Positions 11,184 through 23,443 are shown, counted from the first letter of the stretch. The stretch: DNA of 64,000 nt from Brevipalpus yothersi (GCA_003956705.1 QZCP01000312.1:210703-274702); one strand, 5' to 3'. Program-made: numbers and translations. Notes: a model not told the origin generated them from the letters alone.

Positions 11184-12721
11184 AAAGAATAGTGGTCAAA
11201 ACGGCTCTAGCTCGGATTTTTCTGTAACTTGTTTTTTCTTTTTTATTTCTCAATAAGAAACACAATGATGCTACTTTCAACCCTGTAAAGAGTTTTGTTC
11301 TTGAAATATCAGTGCTGACGTTCTGAAGCTTGATTCAGCCAGGAAAAATCTCAAACTCAACAGATCAACTTAAAACTTAGTTTTTCTGAGAGCAAATACT
11401 TTGATCAGCTCATTGATACCAATATTGATAAGATAAGATCCTGAATTAGTTGAAACAATTCAGAAAAATCATATTTTTGCTCAAAATGTCATATCTCTGG
11501 AAATCGTTCTGAACACATCACAAAAGTGACATCATAGATCTATCATCATGAGCATATAATGCTGAAGAAGTTTCAAGGTTCTAACTGGAGGCTTTTCTTT
11601 ATTATACCAAAAACATCCATTTTATGCTAAAAAGACCATATCACTGAAAATCGCTCTGAACACATTATGAAACTCACATCATGAATCGATCATCTCATGA
11701 AAAAAATTCTGAGCAAGTTTCAAGGTGCTAGTTGGAGGCTTTTTTGAGATATGAGCCATTCATCTCTGCCAACCGCTATGCTTAGGTAGCGAGAGATTGG
11801 AGTTATAAACAAGAGCACTTCTGACTATCCTACGCATTCTCGAGTATTCAAGATCACAACTGACCAAGAACCTATGAACCGCGCCCTTCTTCTCAATATT
11901 GCTATCTGTGCACGTGTGAAATCCACAAGTGAGAGGAGCAAGCTCACTCAAATAGCTCCCTCTTTCCGGCTCTCAGCCTTTTCCAGGTTGTATTATAGGA
12001 CAATACACTTATCAAAGTATAATGAGTACAGATATTGATATGGCTTATACTCGAGAATGCGTAGGATAGTCAGAAGTGCTCTTGTTTATAACTCCAATCT
12101 CTCGCTACCTAAGCATAGCGGTTGGCAGAGATGAATGGCTCATATCTCAAAAAAGCCTCCAACTAGCACCTTGAAACTTGCTCAGAATTTTTTTCATGAG
12201 ATGATCGATTCATGATGTGAGTTTCATAATGTGTTCAGAGCGATTTTCAGTGATATGGTCTTTTTAGCATAAAATGGATGTTTTTGGTATAATAAAGAAA
12301 AGCCTCCAGTTAGAACCTTGAAACTTCTTCAGCATTATATGCTCATGATGATAGATCTATGATGTCACTTTTGTGATGTGTTCAGAACGATTTCCAGAGA
12401 TATGACATTTTGAGCAAAAATATGATTTTTCTGAATTGTTTCAACTAATTCAGGATCTTATCTTATCAATATTGGTATCAATGAGCTGATCAAAGTATTT
12501 GCTCTCAGAAAAACTAAGTTTTAAGTTGATCTGTTGAGTTTGAGATTTTTCCTGGCTGAATCAAGCTTCAGAACGTCAGCACTGATATTTCAAGAACAAA
12601 ACTCTTTACAGGGTTGAAAGTAGCATCATTGTGTTTCTTATCGAGAAATAGATAAGAAAAAATAGGTTACAAAAGAATCCGAGCTAGAGCCGAAAATGGC
12701 TGTTTTTGACTATTGTTCTTT
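11184..12721. repeat. 1.5-kb foldback palindrome
   Basis: Left arm about 11184-11852 and right arm about 12050-12721 are reverse complements over nearly their whole length, around a spacer of roughly 197 bases. The inner portion (11700-11852 against 12050-12205) looks almost identical. The arms belong to the dispersed R family. The transcript of either strand would fold into a stem of some 670 base pairs. No transposase is encoded, so it is a foldback-type or MITE-like element. Confidence 0.85.
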
Positions 12722-12949
12722 AATGATCAACTAGTGATGAGTCAGGTTCTGATTCATCCAACTCTCTATCGTTGGAATTTCGAAGGTTATCAAGCATATA
12801 CTTTTTTCCAGCTGACCGAGAATAGAAAAACGAAGCCAGACATGAGCCCATTGCCAAACTTACCACATCTAATGATCACTGAATTAATGATAAACCTGTC
12901 GAATTTCAAGTCTCCGAATGTGGGACTTCATGTTTAATTGGCAGGTTTG

Positions 12950-13110
12950 GATGCTCCGGTGCCCAGATGGCGATCTCTCCCCTCAATCCATAGTCCACAT
13001 CTATGAATGATGGAGATCAATGATAGACTTATGGCAGGCAAAATCGACTCATCTTCTATGTGGTGCTGACTTGATGAGACTAACTTGGCAATGGTATTCT
13101 CGCAGGGCTT
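12950..13110 (-). pseudogene. Coding-like fragment shared with 9700-9800
   Basis: The minus strand reads NTIAKLVSSSQHHIEDES. A related minus-strand reading near 9700-9800 gives NAIAQLASPSQHHIEIGS. Conservation at the protein level with DNA divergence suggests a former coding sequence, probably from a mobile element. Neither copy is a complete gene. Confidence 0.35.
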
Positions 13111-13199
13111 AATAGCTCAACTCGATAACAGTGGCAACATTAGAATTTCCTCAAACTTAGCAAGAACCTATTAGCAGCAATTCTTCTATTTTTATGAGA

Positions 13200-14310
13200 C
13201 ATATGCATGTCAGACTGTGAAGAGTGAGTCAATTAAGATGCTCTCAACAATGGGCTCCCAACCTTGTCGTAACAATAAGTCGCCAGAATAATGGATATTC
13301 GACGCGGGACAGTTCAAAAAGCTCCGTCGACGGATGCTCACAAGAGCTTTTAGGTCTTTTGGGAGATATCTAGGCTTCTCTTGACGAGAAGGTGAGCTCC
13401 TTTGGAGTGTAATGCAGAAAGAGCCAATGGAAAGAGGGAAGAGTCCAAAACTGATAAAGCCAAAGCTATCCATCGGGGTGAGTTTGATCAGGAGGCTTGG
13501 ACTTCCATCCGAATCAATGAAAGAATGGAACCATCTTAGCAGGCAATTGGGTTCCAGCTCATTCATGATAGATACTTCCGAGTAATATTTTCATCGGGAA
13601 ATTGAAGGCAAGGATAATAACTTGAAAAACTACTCAAGTTTTCTCCACCTTTGTGAATATAAGAATTATTGGATTTTGAATTAACCTACTCACCACCCAG
13701 GACAATGAGGCGTGATTCGCGTCATCTAATAAATGGGAGGAGATATCCGAGCCTCATCCCTACCCCCGGTTCATACCTGGTTCTCTCGAAATAGTTTTTT
13801 TCCATTTTCAACTCACCTCAAACAAGACTGAGTTGATGGACAGTTGTTTATCTTATCCAATCAAAAGGGTGGGATATTCAGGCGTTATCGCCATTCCTGT
13901 CCCAGACTCTGTTCTTCAAATAGATGATTTTCCACATCTTAACCATGTTCCACCAAGAACCTGCAAAAGTGACACGTCTTATCTTATCTCAACTTCGATG
14001 GGAGATGCGCTGAAACTACTCACATCTTTGGGCCAGAGCTTCTTTTTCCACAGCAGAGATGGATCATTCTCCCTCAATTTTCATCATCTCCCGATTCACG
14101 AGTAATAGCATATCTTATCACACTCTGGATAAGAATTCTCGTGACACCTTTCTTATCATGATATGATGACTATTTGTTGAAATGGAAAAACAATCCTATC
14201 GCCCTAAGTATTGGTCATGGAGAATTCTCATCCCATTTGTTGATCTCATGACACCTGATGACATGTGCTGAGAAAATTTCAAGAAGCTCTGAGCATGAGT
14301 AGGTTTGGAC
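13200..14310 (+). mobile_element. Fragment of the 27.6-31.7 kb inverted-repeat element
   Basis: The segment 13200-13560 reads RAFRSFGRYLGFS then a stop, matching the accessory protein encoded on the minus strand at 29609-30025 (RVFRSFGRYLGFS). The segment 13830-14310 matches the terminal arm at 31160-31630. It therefore corresponds to an inverted half of that element. The accessory frame has several stops and is not functional. Confidence 0.65.
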
Positions 14311-14958
14311 ATTCTCCTCTCATACATTTCAACTGTACAGTATTGAAATGATTTTTGGAATTATCCCCAAGATTCTCAGGAAATGAGGCTCATAGTTCAT
14401 CATTTAACTCTGAAACACCCTTTATGTATTCTTGTTGGGGGAGAGGGAATCCCGACTGCATACATGACGAGTTTGGAAGAGGGATTTTTGGATTCTTCCC
14501 TCTTTTATCATCGATAAAATATTTTCTCAAAAAAATAGTTCATGATTTTGGGGCCTAAGATGGAGGAAGGTTTGAATATTGATTCAAACTCAAACTTGAA
14601 TGATGAAAACTGCTGAGGTTGGTGGAGCAATCTAGTTGATCTAGAATAATAACATATCTATCTTGGTTGTGGTAAGTAGAACTCCATTACTTCTGACTCG
14701 CTCCAGTTTCAATCAATGTTATACACTGATATAGTAATTCAGATTGCTAGGGGAAGGTATCAATAGTATATTGAATGATGTGAGTGTAATTCTCGGCGTA
14801 GAAAGTCTGTTCGAGAATACAGTGACCTCTATCAATTTGGATTCGAGCAGTGATGATTTTCCTGAAGGTCCACGGATAGAGTTATTAGAGATCTGCGTTA
14901 TGCTCAAGATATTCTAATTCCAACAAGTTATGATGAAGCATGTAGAAAGGATAATTCA

Positions 14959-15670
14959 AGAACAGTAGACAAAAATGGCTGTTTTCGGCTCCAGCTGGAA
15001 ATGATCTGAATTTTATCTTTTCCTATCTATTCTTTGATGGAAAACACGATGGTGATGTTTTCAAGTCTCTATCTCTCATCGTTCCAGAGATATGAGTGCC
15101 AACGTTTTTAAGCCTGGCTCGGCCGTTGAGAAGCTAATCTCGTTCTGATTTCTATGAAACTGAGTCTTTCTGAAAAGCCAATGTTAGTTCCAACTCATAA
15201 ATATACTCAATATCAGATAAAACATCTCCTTGCTAAGATGGTGATGTAAAACTCGTTCCTAGATCAAAAATACCATATCTCTGAAAAAAAGGCTTGACCA
15301 CAGAACGAAACTCAAATATATGTATGAAGTCTCATCTCCCTAATCTGGGAACTTCTTGAGATATCGTCAAAGAGTCATTTTTTGACCCATACTAGTTGAA
15401 AGTCAAAAATCGGCTGAAATCGAATATTCATGAGTTGGAACTAACATTGGCTTCTCAAAAAAACTCAGTTTCATAGAAATCAGAACGAGATTAGCTTCTC
15501 AACGGCCGAGCCAGGCTTAAAAACGTTGGCGCTCATATCTCTGGAACGATGAGAGATAGAGACTTGAAAACATCACCATCGTGTTTTCCATAAAAAAATA
15601 GATAGGAAAAGATAAAATTCAGATCATTTCCAGCTGGAGCTGGAAACAGCCATTTTTGTCAACTGTTCTT
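14959..15670. repeat. 712-bp foldback palindrome
   Basis: Arms 14959-15198 and 15430-15670 (about 240 bases each) are reverse complements with few mismatches, including GAGAAGCTAATCTCGTTCTG and its complement. The spacer is 231 bases. It is a second, smaller member of the family of foldbacks seen at 11.2-12.7 kb, with similar ends around GCTGTTTTCGGCTC. Confidence 0.85.
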
Positions 15671-16059
15671 TGAAGCTGGTAATGGAGAAAGACTGAGTCT
15701 TCCTGATCGATTGGGATACCAGAGAGAATAGCCTCCATTCCAACAACAGCTCGAGAAGATTCGACACCTATCTTTTTTTCATCTTTCTTCTGATAATGAA
15801 CACCATGATGCTGTTTTCAACTCTCTAAAACTTTCCGTTCTCAAGATATCAGTGCTAACGTTGTGAAGTTTGGTTCAGTCACGAAAGATCCGGATCTCAT
15901 CTGATTTCAATGAGAGTCAGTTTTTTGGGTCTATCCAAAGAATGAATTCTCTGATGAAAATACTGATAAGAGTGAGTGATGAATAGATAACAAAATGCAA
16001 GAAAACCACATTTTTCCATCGAACGATCATATCTCGGCAAATCGCCCCTAACACAGGAC

Positions 16060-16950
16060 CAATCAACAGTATGTTAAGCTAAGATCATGATCGAGATTGT
16101 GGAAAAGTTTGAAGGGCTAGACCAGAGCTTTTTCTTTGTTATGCGTTGAAGAGATTCTCTCAACATAACAGAAAACAAAATGCTCTGACCACATGATGAA
16201 ATCAATACTGAAGCTTGATGAAATGGATATGCACATCTTGAGAAAGCTATGTGGTGAAGTCTTACTGATCCCATTCGTATTCCATGCACCTGAGCCTATG
16301 AGGAGCATACCTGGAAAAGCATTCCCCACAGATTCTTGCTCAGCTCCATCCTGGCCATAATTGAATGGAGTTGGCGAGGCCCTGAACATTAACTCTTGTA
16401 AATGAATTGCTTATATCTGAAATATGCTTCTGGTTAGCACATTGGAACTTTCTCAGAATGTGGATTACCATGCAAACAAGCTGTAATAAGGTTTTGATTC
16501 TGTGATAAGAGCATTTTGTTGACCATTGAAATAAGAGAAAGTTTTTCTGAATAATAGGAGAAAACTCCAATCTAGCTTCTCTGAACTTCTGCAGAATCTT
16601 GATCATAATGTTAACCAGTTTGGTCTCGTGTTCTGAGCGGTTTGTTGAGATATAATCGTCCATAGGAACAAATTCGATTTTCTCCACTCTTTTATCTATT
16701 CATGATTCAATCTTATCATGCTTGTTATTGAAGAACTTGGTTAGTTGAATTCTCTCCAAGAACTCAGACCTGGTTCGAATAGGCTGAGATTGACATCTCA
16801 TGTGGCCAAATCAAACGTTGGCACTAATATCCCAAGAACGAAAAACCACAGAGAGTTGGAAATATCATCATGTTTCTCATCGAAAAATAAACAAGACTAG
16901 TCTCGAATCTCCCCGGGCTGGGGTGGAGAGTGGCCATTTTCGGTAATTGT
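16060..16950. repeat. R-family repeat copy
   Basis: Shares blocks with 5330-6140, 22600-23440 and 34190-35060, for example GGAACTTTCTCAGAATGT and TCATGTTTCTCATCGAAAAA. Reading frames across it are not conserved between copies. Confidence 0.6.
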
Positions 16951-16959
16951 TCTTCAGTC

Positions 16960-17194
16960 TAAGGGCCATTTGATCAAAGTTTCGTATCTTGCAAATGTGT
17001 CTACAGCATCAAGCAAAGTCCAAGTGGCAAAAAAGATTGATTCAAAGCCTGTTTCGCTGAAAGAAATTTCCATTCAAGATGGAGGCATGGATTATTTCGG
17101 AACTCACTCTCCAGTTGCTGAGATGAGTAGTACCAAGACTATTTTGACAATCACCACAGCCCAGCCAGTGATTGAGTATCACACTGAAAAATAA
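16960..17194 (+). pseudogene. Coding-like fragment, unknown
   Basis: An open stretch begins exactly where the upstream R-family repeat ends. It reads GHLIKVSYLANVSTASSKVQ, then EISIQDGGMDYFGTHSPVAE and a threonine-rich tail ending EYHTEK before TAA. Composition and third-base usage look like real coding sequence, not a repeat shadow. It has no upstream exon that I can identify, so it may be the last exon of a gene cut by the repeat. Family not recognised. Confidence 0.35.
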
Positions 17195-17973
17195 CACAGA
17201 TAGAACATACATCCCAAAATTCAATATTGTGAATATGAATATATTGAATTTGTTGTTCCGATACAATCATCAGTCTTTTCACTGTTTGAAGATTTCTGAG
17301 GACTTCTGCCAGAATTGCTCAATTGGATTTAGTGGATTGATCTCTCGATCAGAAAAAAGATGAGCATCCACAAACCCCTATGGAATAGTACTATGGGAAT
17401 TGAACAATCAGTACCATTTGAAACCATCCTAAGAGATGGTGAACATCATTTCCAAGCCCTGTTTTGATTATTGATGTGCATTTCTGGTTGTCATTATTTC
17501 AATTGATTTTCACATGAGTTGAGACGTGGGTAAAGCTCGTAACAGAAGAACTTCATAAATGGATTACCACTCTGATTGAACCTGGGATACCCCGATATTC
17601 AGAGGGAATAAACCAGTATCTGCTCATAGGGAGGTCATTTTCCCGATTTCTTGTACCAATAATTGAATTTCATCTCATTCTATATGTTTGCTAGTTTCTG
17701 GATGGCTGATACGTTTCTCAGTGTCAGGAAAGATTTACCATGAAGGGCTCGCATAACTGACCGTAACTAATAATGCCATTGAATGCTCAAAATTATTCTC
17801 GCTGAGCAGTTCAAAGGTCCAGTTTCATTTTATCATGAGGAAACTAAATTTCCTTAAATAAGAAGCAGTTTAGAATGACGAATCAGTAACAATTGAACAA
17901 ACAAAATGGACTAGACTGCATTTCTCATCTCACTCGAGAGAGAGGAACGTGTGCTTCCTTTCAGCCATCAATC

Positions 17974-18611
17974 ATGGTTACTTTCCCTCAATTCTTGACG
18001 TAAGTATTATGCATATATTCAATAGCTAATGGAGTTGGAAGATGCGAGACTGGGAAAATATTTTCTTCTTGTTAGATGAAAAATTATAATCCAACCCACT
18101 TTATCAGTGCACTCGCTTCGCATATTTCCTTAACCTCTTCTCACAACCGGAAAGCATACATACTTTCCAACTATCGATGAGGTCGAAGTCCTACACACCA
18201 TCAACTTATCGATTGGTCTCACGAGATTTCGTTGAGGGTTTGCGTTCGTACCTGTCAAGACTACTTGGTAGGTCAGTTATCGGTAGAACCAGGCAAACTT
18301 TCCTTAGTCTCATTCCCAAGTTATAAGCTGATTGAGTTGAGCAAAAGTCAAAAAGCTCTTCAATCAGGGCCAAACATAACCGAGCTTCCCCGCTGGAATT
18401 ATGGAGTGTTACCAACCTTCAGTATTGATTGAGGTCCATGTTCTTATTACAGTGCTGTTGCTTCAGCGGCTCGAGCAATCCTCCTCTGAATTATCAGTCC
18501 AAAATCATGTTTAGTGAATGGGCCAGCAATATAATGAAAATGAGTTTCAGAGATCTTGTATCCCTCTTCTCTGGAGGATTATCTTACAAAGACGAGTTGG
18601 TTATCATATGA
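17974..18611 (+). CDS. Weak two-exon candidate, 56 aa
   Basis: Exon 17974-17999 (MVTFPQFL) ends at a strong GTAAGTAT donor. An exon 18467-18611 after TTGCTTCAG is in phase and reads GSSNPPLNYQSKIMFSEWAS and on to SYKDELVII before TGA. The junction restores a threonine codon. The 467-base intron is long compared with other introns here, so further exons may be missed. No family recognised; this could be chance. Confidence 0.25.
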
Positions 18612-18719
18612 TTTCTCTCCAAAATGTGATCAAATAAAAGATGTGTAATTGTATTTGTGTGGTGAGATTCCGGAAAGAATTGACTACTTATGTTCCCAAT
18701 TTGTATTAATGTGAGAGTG

Positions 18720-19030
18720 ATTCGTGAAGATACGATCGATAAAAGATAATGCGATTTTTCTTCTTTCTACTGTCTATTGAAGATTAATTGTCATCATTCT
18801 TGTTATTAAGAATTAAATTTGCTGTGTTCCTATAAAAAACCTAGTTCGATCAAAATCGAGTGAAATTTAGATATTTTGCGTCTGAATTGAAGTCTAGAAC
18901 GTTGAAGCTCATATTTTGAGAACGCAAGGTCCCAGAGGATAGAAAACAGCTTCATCGTGTTCCTCATCCGAAGTGGATAAGATTCACATCTTTCTGAGTT
19001 GAGGCCAAAATGAGAACTTTTCCCATCAAT
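18720..19030. repeat. R-family repeat copy
   Basis: Diverged copy with AACGTTGAAGCTCATATTTT and the CATCGTGTTCCTCATC block, ending about 500 bases before the promoter of the secreted-protein gene at 19.6 kb. Confidence 0.5.
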
Positions 19031-19537
19031 CTCGCTTCCTCCATGGAGTGTATAGAATTACCTCCAAAATCGGATCATCTCGGAGAGTAGAAACAAGAGT
19101 CCACACTCCTATGAGGTACACTGTCAACTTCCTAGTGTACCAAACTAGTTCTCAGGGTACTTGCTAGAGTATTGGTAATTCACCAGAGTTTTTGCGATAA
19201 TTTTTGGCTATCTAATAGATGTTCAAGAATTGAAGTGATAATTTCTGGCCAAAAAACTGGTCAGAGAGCCTGATAGATGAAAATTCTCATCTATTAGGCG
19301 TAATAAAGTGGTCAAAAATTATCTTCTGGACCCATTCATGAGGCCAAAAATTATCGCTAAAACAAAAAACCGGACAAACTGAAAAAAATCAACTGTGAGC
19401 GTTGTCTGTCGATTGTTCAAGCAATTGATTCACTTAGCCATTGAGTGTGCACTCTTGTTACTACTCTTTGAATCAGCTACAATCATCCAGATGTCACAGT
19501 GCGCATGATAATTGAGTCAATCTAGTTGGTAGTTTGA

Positions 19538-19566
19538 TATAAAAGAGCAGAGAGTTTCGACTCAGT
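19538..19566 (+). promoter_or_regulatory. TATA box plus TCAGT initiator
   Basis: TATAAAA at 19538-19544 is followed by TCAGT at 19562-19566, the arthropod initiator motif, at canonical spacing (about 25 bases). The ATG of the secreted-protein gene follows at 19625, giving a leader of about 60 bases. Confidence 0.7.
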
Positions 19567-19624
19567 TCCTCATTTCGAAAGTTTTCTCTGTTTGTGGACT
19601 TGTATTGTTCCCTTGGTTTTCATT

Positions 19625-20224
19625 ATGAATTTTTTCGTGATATCAATTTTTTTTCTGGTTTCTCCTGCCATATGTGAATCTGAAAATGCTATTGATGCTC
19701 TGAAAGAATTTGAAGCTTTTATGGACATAGCTGGCTTTAAATCCATGGCTAGAGGTATTCAAGATTCCTTGAAGAGTCTTAAAAATCTTCTTATGGAGAT
19801 CATTCAAGAGTCACCTGAGATACAAGGAAAGATCCAAGAATGTAGTATCCGGAAAGAAATAAATCAAGAGGACCGTAAACAGCTTCTTCATCTCTTCGAG
19901 AAAGCTTATAAAGCAAACAAAGTTTATCTGCTCAAGATGGAAAATATCGCTGACCGCTTTCCCTCTCGGTATGAATATGACCTCAATGGAAAAATTCGTG
20001 AGGCATTCCCGCGAATCGTGGCACTCTTCACAAGCAAATGGGAACAGATTACTGAGGTATCTGAAATTGGAGTTGATCAGAAAGGTTTCCTTCTGATAAC
20101 ACCCACCGCTTCGATGGCTTTCAACCTTCTGATGTTACCAATCATTGTTATCATGCATTTAACTCAATTAGGCTATGAGCCCCGAGAGCTATATCCTGAA
20201 TTCGCTGGTATTCTTGCGGGTTGA
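19625..20224 (+). CDS. Predicted secreted protein, unknown function, 199 aa
   Basis: A single uninterrupted exon. I chose the ATG at 19625 over 19592 because it gives a textbook signal peptide (MNFFVISIFFLVSPAIC, cut near residue 18). The body is helical and charged (DALKEFEAFMDIAGF, then SLKSLKNLLMEII), with few cysteines. Near the C-terminus a hydrophobic stretch (MAFNLLMLPIIVIMHL) could be a membrane segment or buried helix. The gene has a TATA/Inr promoter just upstream and an AATAAA signal at 20348. The product is probably extracellular. I do not recognise the family. Its overall layout (signal, helical body) resembles the genes at 25.4 and 33.5 kb, but I cannot show homology by eye. Confidence 0.75.
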   Translation: MNFFVISIFFLVSPAICESENAIDALKEFEAFMDIAGFKSMARGIQDSLKSLKNLLMEIIQESPEIQGKIQECSIRKEINQEDRKQLLHLFEKAYKANKVYLLKMENIADRFPSRYEYDLNGKIREAFPRIVALFTSKWEQITEVSEIGVDQKGFLLITPTASMAFNLLMLPIIVIMHLTQLGYEPRELYPEFAGILAG

Positions 20225-20347
20225 GAAGAATTTCGAACAACTGCATGCCTGTCTTCCAATGCTCAGATGAGTTATACAATGATAAGTTGATACAGGTGAG
20301 GGGATATGTGCCTTCCTGATTGCTATCCATGAAAGAATGATACTTGA

Positions 20348-20353
20348 AATAAA
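20348..20353 (+). promoter_or_regulatory. Polyadenylation signal AATAAA
   Basis: AATAAA lies 124 bases after the stop codon of the secreted-protein gene and is the first match downstream of it. Confidence 0.6.
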
Positions 20354-20544
20354 ATTATTGATTATCGATCAACAATCCGCTACTCCCCTGTTTTTCTCCA
20401 AGAATGTTGATTCATGCACACTATTCAAGCTCAATTTCTCTTGATTCAACATGAAAGATGAACATGAGTTCGAGTTGCGAAGAACATGGTAAAACTGATG
20501 ATAATAATTCCGGAACTTCCTCAACCTATTGTTGATCACTAATA

Positions 20545-22290
20545 CCAAAGATTGAATTTCACAGTCATACAGAGGATATGGATTACTATGAACTTGCCTC
20601 TACCAACCCCGACTGGTATTGTGTTGGCTTCCATGTTCGAGGGAGTCGAGAAAAGTTCAACATTTCATTAGAGCTATAGAATCTTCCAGGTAAGTTCCTC
20701 TTTCATGGGCTCATTAGCTTCTATGGATCATGATATAATGAAAATGCTGCTGAAAGTTCTATCAGAGTCACCTCATCGATTCATTGTTTCTACTGGAGCT
20801 TGTGGAGATGAATCGGAGCTTCATGATGATATGTTAGAAGAGCCTCATATACAGTGTGTTTCAGAGTAATATGACGAGTTTGAAATGTTTATATCTCAAG
20901 ATTCCTTCATAGAATTTTGGAAATTCTTTTCGATATTGTACAGCAAAAATGTGTAAGTTTTGTTCGTCATAAGTTTCAAAGGAGTCCAATAAATTTTCAG
21001 GATAAATAACAGGGTCCAAAGTGAAAACTTAAGATATCTCGGCTGGTGGGTGAAATTTTGACTGTGTGATAACATTTTTGGAATCTTCATAAAAAATTAC
21101 CTCTTATGAAGTTGACCCGAGATCGATAAGATAAGAGATAATTGAGCTGGGAACTCAAATTTTTGGCTCATCTTTAGAGATTTTGGACAGGAGAACTGCT
21201 GCTTTGACATGTCAAGATGACTTCTCCTCAATGATTAACTTGATAATCTTCATATTGATAAGAAACTAACAGTAAAACTCACAGGATGAGCGATTCACTC
21301 CCTCTCAGCTAGTATCCATTCGTTCCCGATCTTTGACCTCTCATAAAACCCTGACTCAGTGGTTTTTCGAGCAAGCATTCAACTCACAAGAGCTGATAGG
21401 ATGTCTCCCCAATCAAATCCCTCCTTTCAATGATCCCGGATTCATTGTCTTCTCTGATAACGAATGGATCATGAATGAGATAAAACTGCTCAGAGAAGCG
21501 GTTTCGAGGCTTGAAGAAGCCTGAAAAGGAGGCCCAAAGGTTTGATTCATTGAGATTAGTACGTTGACTCCTTTATCCTCCACGAAACCGTGCATAGAGT
21601 CTTAGAACCCAATTTGCCCTCAAGCAGTCTGATAGGAAAAAAATGAAATTATGATTTCCAGGGATTTCAGTCATGATAATGAATTCTCAGGCCAAAATAA
21701 GTCTGATTCATGATTTCGAAGCTATTCCCATCTCTTAGGGGTGCTTAGGGAGCCTCAAGTTCGGTTGAAGGTGATTAAGTTCGATCTCTCGCTCTCTTAT
21801 TTCTCATTTCATCGATCTAGGGTCAACTTCATAAGAGGTAATTTTTTATGAAGATTCCAAAAATGTTATCACACAGTCAAAATTTCACCCACCACCCGAG
21901 ATATTCTAAATTTTTTCTTTGGACCCTGTTATCTATCCTGGGAATTTATCGGACTCCTTCGAAACTTATTACGAACAAAACTTACACATTTTTGCTGTAC
22001 AATATTGAAAAGAATTTCCAAAATTCTATGAAGGAATCTTGAGATATAAACATTTCAAACTCGTCATATTACTCTGAAACACCCTGTAGATCATATAATA
22101 GCAAAACTACAGACAGTTTATCTACTATTCACACAGATTGTGAATAATATTGTAAGGGAGAGGGGAGGAAGAGCAAGTCAGCCGTCTGATGGATAATTAA
22201 GATTTCGAAAAGAATAGCTTGCCCACTGCTATAGAAAAAATCTTTAATGATGGAAAAGTCTATCAAAATGTTGGCTTCCTTGCTCCAATG
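20545..22290 (+). pseudogene. UDP-glycosyltransferase pseudogene split by a transposon (UGT-H)
   Basis: The left part (20545-20850) reads EFHSHTEDMDYYELASTNPD, then a VRGSREKFN segment matching the VRESRKKF block of the intact UGTs, a TAG at 20677-20679, and after a small deletion SLASMDHDIMKMLLKVL to SPHRFIVSTGACGD. It stops at EEPHI, where the transposon 20852-22086 is inserted. The right part (22087-22290) resumes at the corresponding DQIA..LQTV position and continues to an IEKIFNDGKVYQNVG segment. Multiple frame breaks and a stop show it was dead or has decayed since. The pre-insertion site can be read as one TA between the halves. It is on the plus strand, unlike the 47-55 kb array. Confidence 0.85.
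20852..22086. mobile_element. Complete non-autonomous transposon with TA duplication
   Basis: The left end CAGTGTGTTTCAGAG and right end CTGAAACACCCTG are inverted repeats that extend inward for about 250 bases (20852-21110 against 21830-22086). TA flanks both sides. The interior is about 700 bases with no transposase frame. It shares ends with the autonomous element at 44211-46882, so that element's enzyme probably mobilised it. It interrupts a UGT pseudogene. Confidence 0.88.
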
Positions 22291-22504
22291 CCATCTGCCG
22301 GCAAGGTACCTCTCAGGTACGATAGAGTACCGGAGAGTTTCCGCTCTTGCTACTCACCCTTTGATTTCAGCCCAATTATTCTGATAAATTGACCAACTTC
22401 TCCTGTGCTGATGAGTTCCCTTCCAGCCAAAGTTCCTTCCTGCTTGAAATTTTTCCTGTTCATTGAATTTACTGATATATTTTTCTCTTGATTTTTCCTA
22501 CGGG

Positions 22505-22575
22505 CAAGGCCTTTCGGATTGTTGAATTGGTTTTGATGATCTGTTTGAAGAACGAGGACACCATAAACTCATCAA
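22505..22575 (+). pseudogene. Small UGT remnant
   Basis: Reads IGFDDLFEERGHHKLIK after an in-frame stop, corresponding to the IGFGDLLKKRGH region of the intact UGTs. Similarity is lost within about 70 bases. It is probably an eroded second-exon start of another family member. Confidence 0.6.
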
Positions 22576-22599
22576 AAGGACAGCATCATTCAATGCTAT

Positions 22600-23440
22600 G
22601 ATCAAGATTTTGGAGAAGTTTCAATGCGCTAGATTGGAACTTTCTCCTCAGAATCAATGTTCAGTGCTATACCAGGGTGGGATGATTTGAGGCTTGATTG
22701 AGAGAATTTCTGCTTCCTTTTTCTCGATTAAATAGGGGATCCATCATGAACGCTATCTTCAGTATTCCATGAGAAGAGTAATATCCTTCACAAGTGTGGA
22801 AAAAACTCACGAAAAGCCTGAAAATCAAGCCGCTCGGAGGAGCTGCTGATCTTGCTCGTATCTCATGCACCTGTGCTCATACTGAGCATATCTATGAGAC
22901 CACCCCCCATGAGTTCTTGCTCAGCTTCATTCTGGCCATATTCAAGGGGAGGTGATGCGGTGCTGAGCATTGATTTTGCAGATGAATTGCTCATATTTCG
23001 GAAATGCTACTGGTTAGCATGTTGGAACTTTCTCAGAATGTTAATCTCTATGCAATCAAGCTATACTGTGGATTCCATCTTGTGGTCAGAGCATTTCGTT
23101 CATCATCGTGATGAAAGAATGCTTCTCAGTATAACAAATGAAAACTTTAATTCAGCACCTCGAAACTTGTCTACAATCTCAATCATGACAGTGACTAATC
23201 ATGTTGTTTGTTTGATGTTGTAAGAGCGATTCATGGAGATATGACTATCTATGGAGGAGAGGCGTTCTTCTCTATTTTTCATCTGTTCATGACTCAATTT
23301 TAACCATCTTGTTATCAGAGAACTTAATTTGATGAATGACCTTGAAAAATACAGGGCTAGACTCTTGTCTGATCCTGAAATCTGAAATCCCTCAAGATTG
23401 AGATCTCATATAGCTGAATCAAATTCTAGAACGTTGGCAC
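22600..23440. repeat. R-family repeat copy
   Basis: Matches 16060-16950 and 34520-34800, for example TTGGAACTTTCTCAGAATGT followed by CAATCAAGCT and GGATTCCATCTTGTGGTCAG. The open frame across part of it is not kept in other copies. Confidence 0.6.
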
Positions 23441-23443
23441 TCA

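Noticed and set aside
16117..16687. Minus-strand frames of 90-115 codons
   Set aside because: They lie across an R-family repeat, and the other copies at 5.6, 23.0 and 34.6 kb do not keep the frames.
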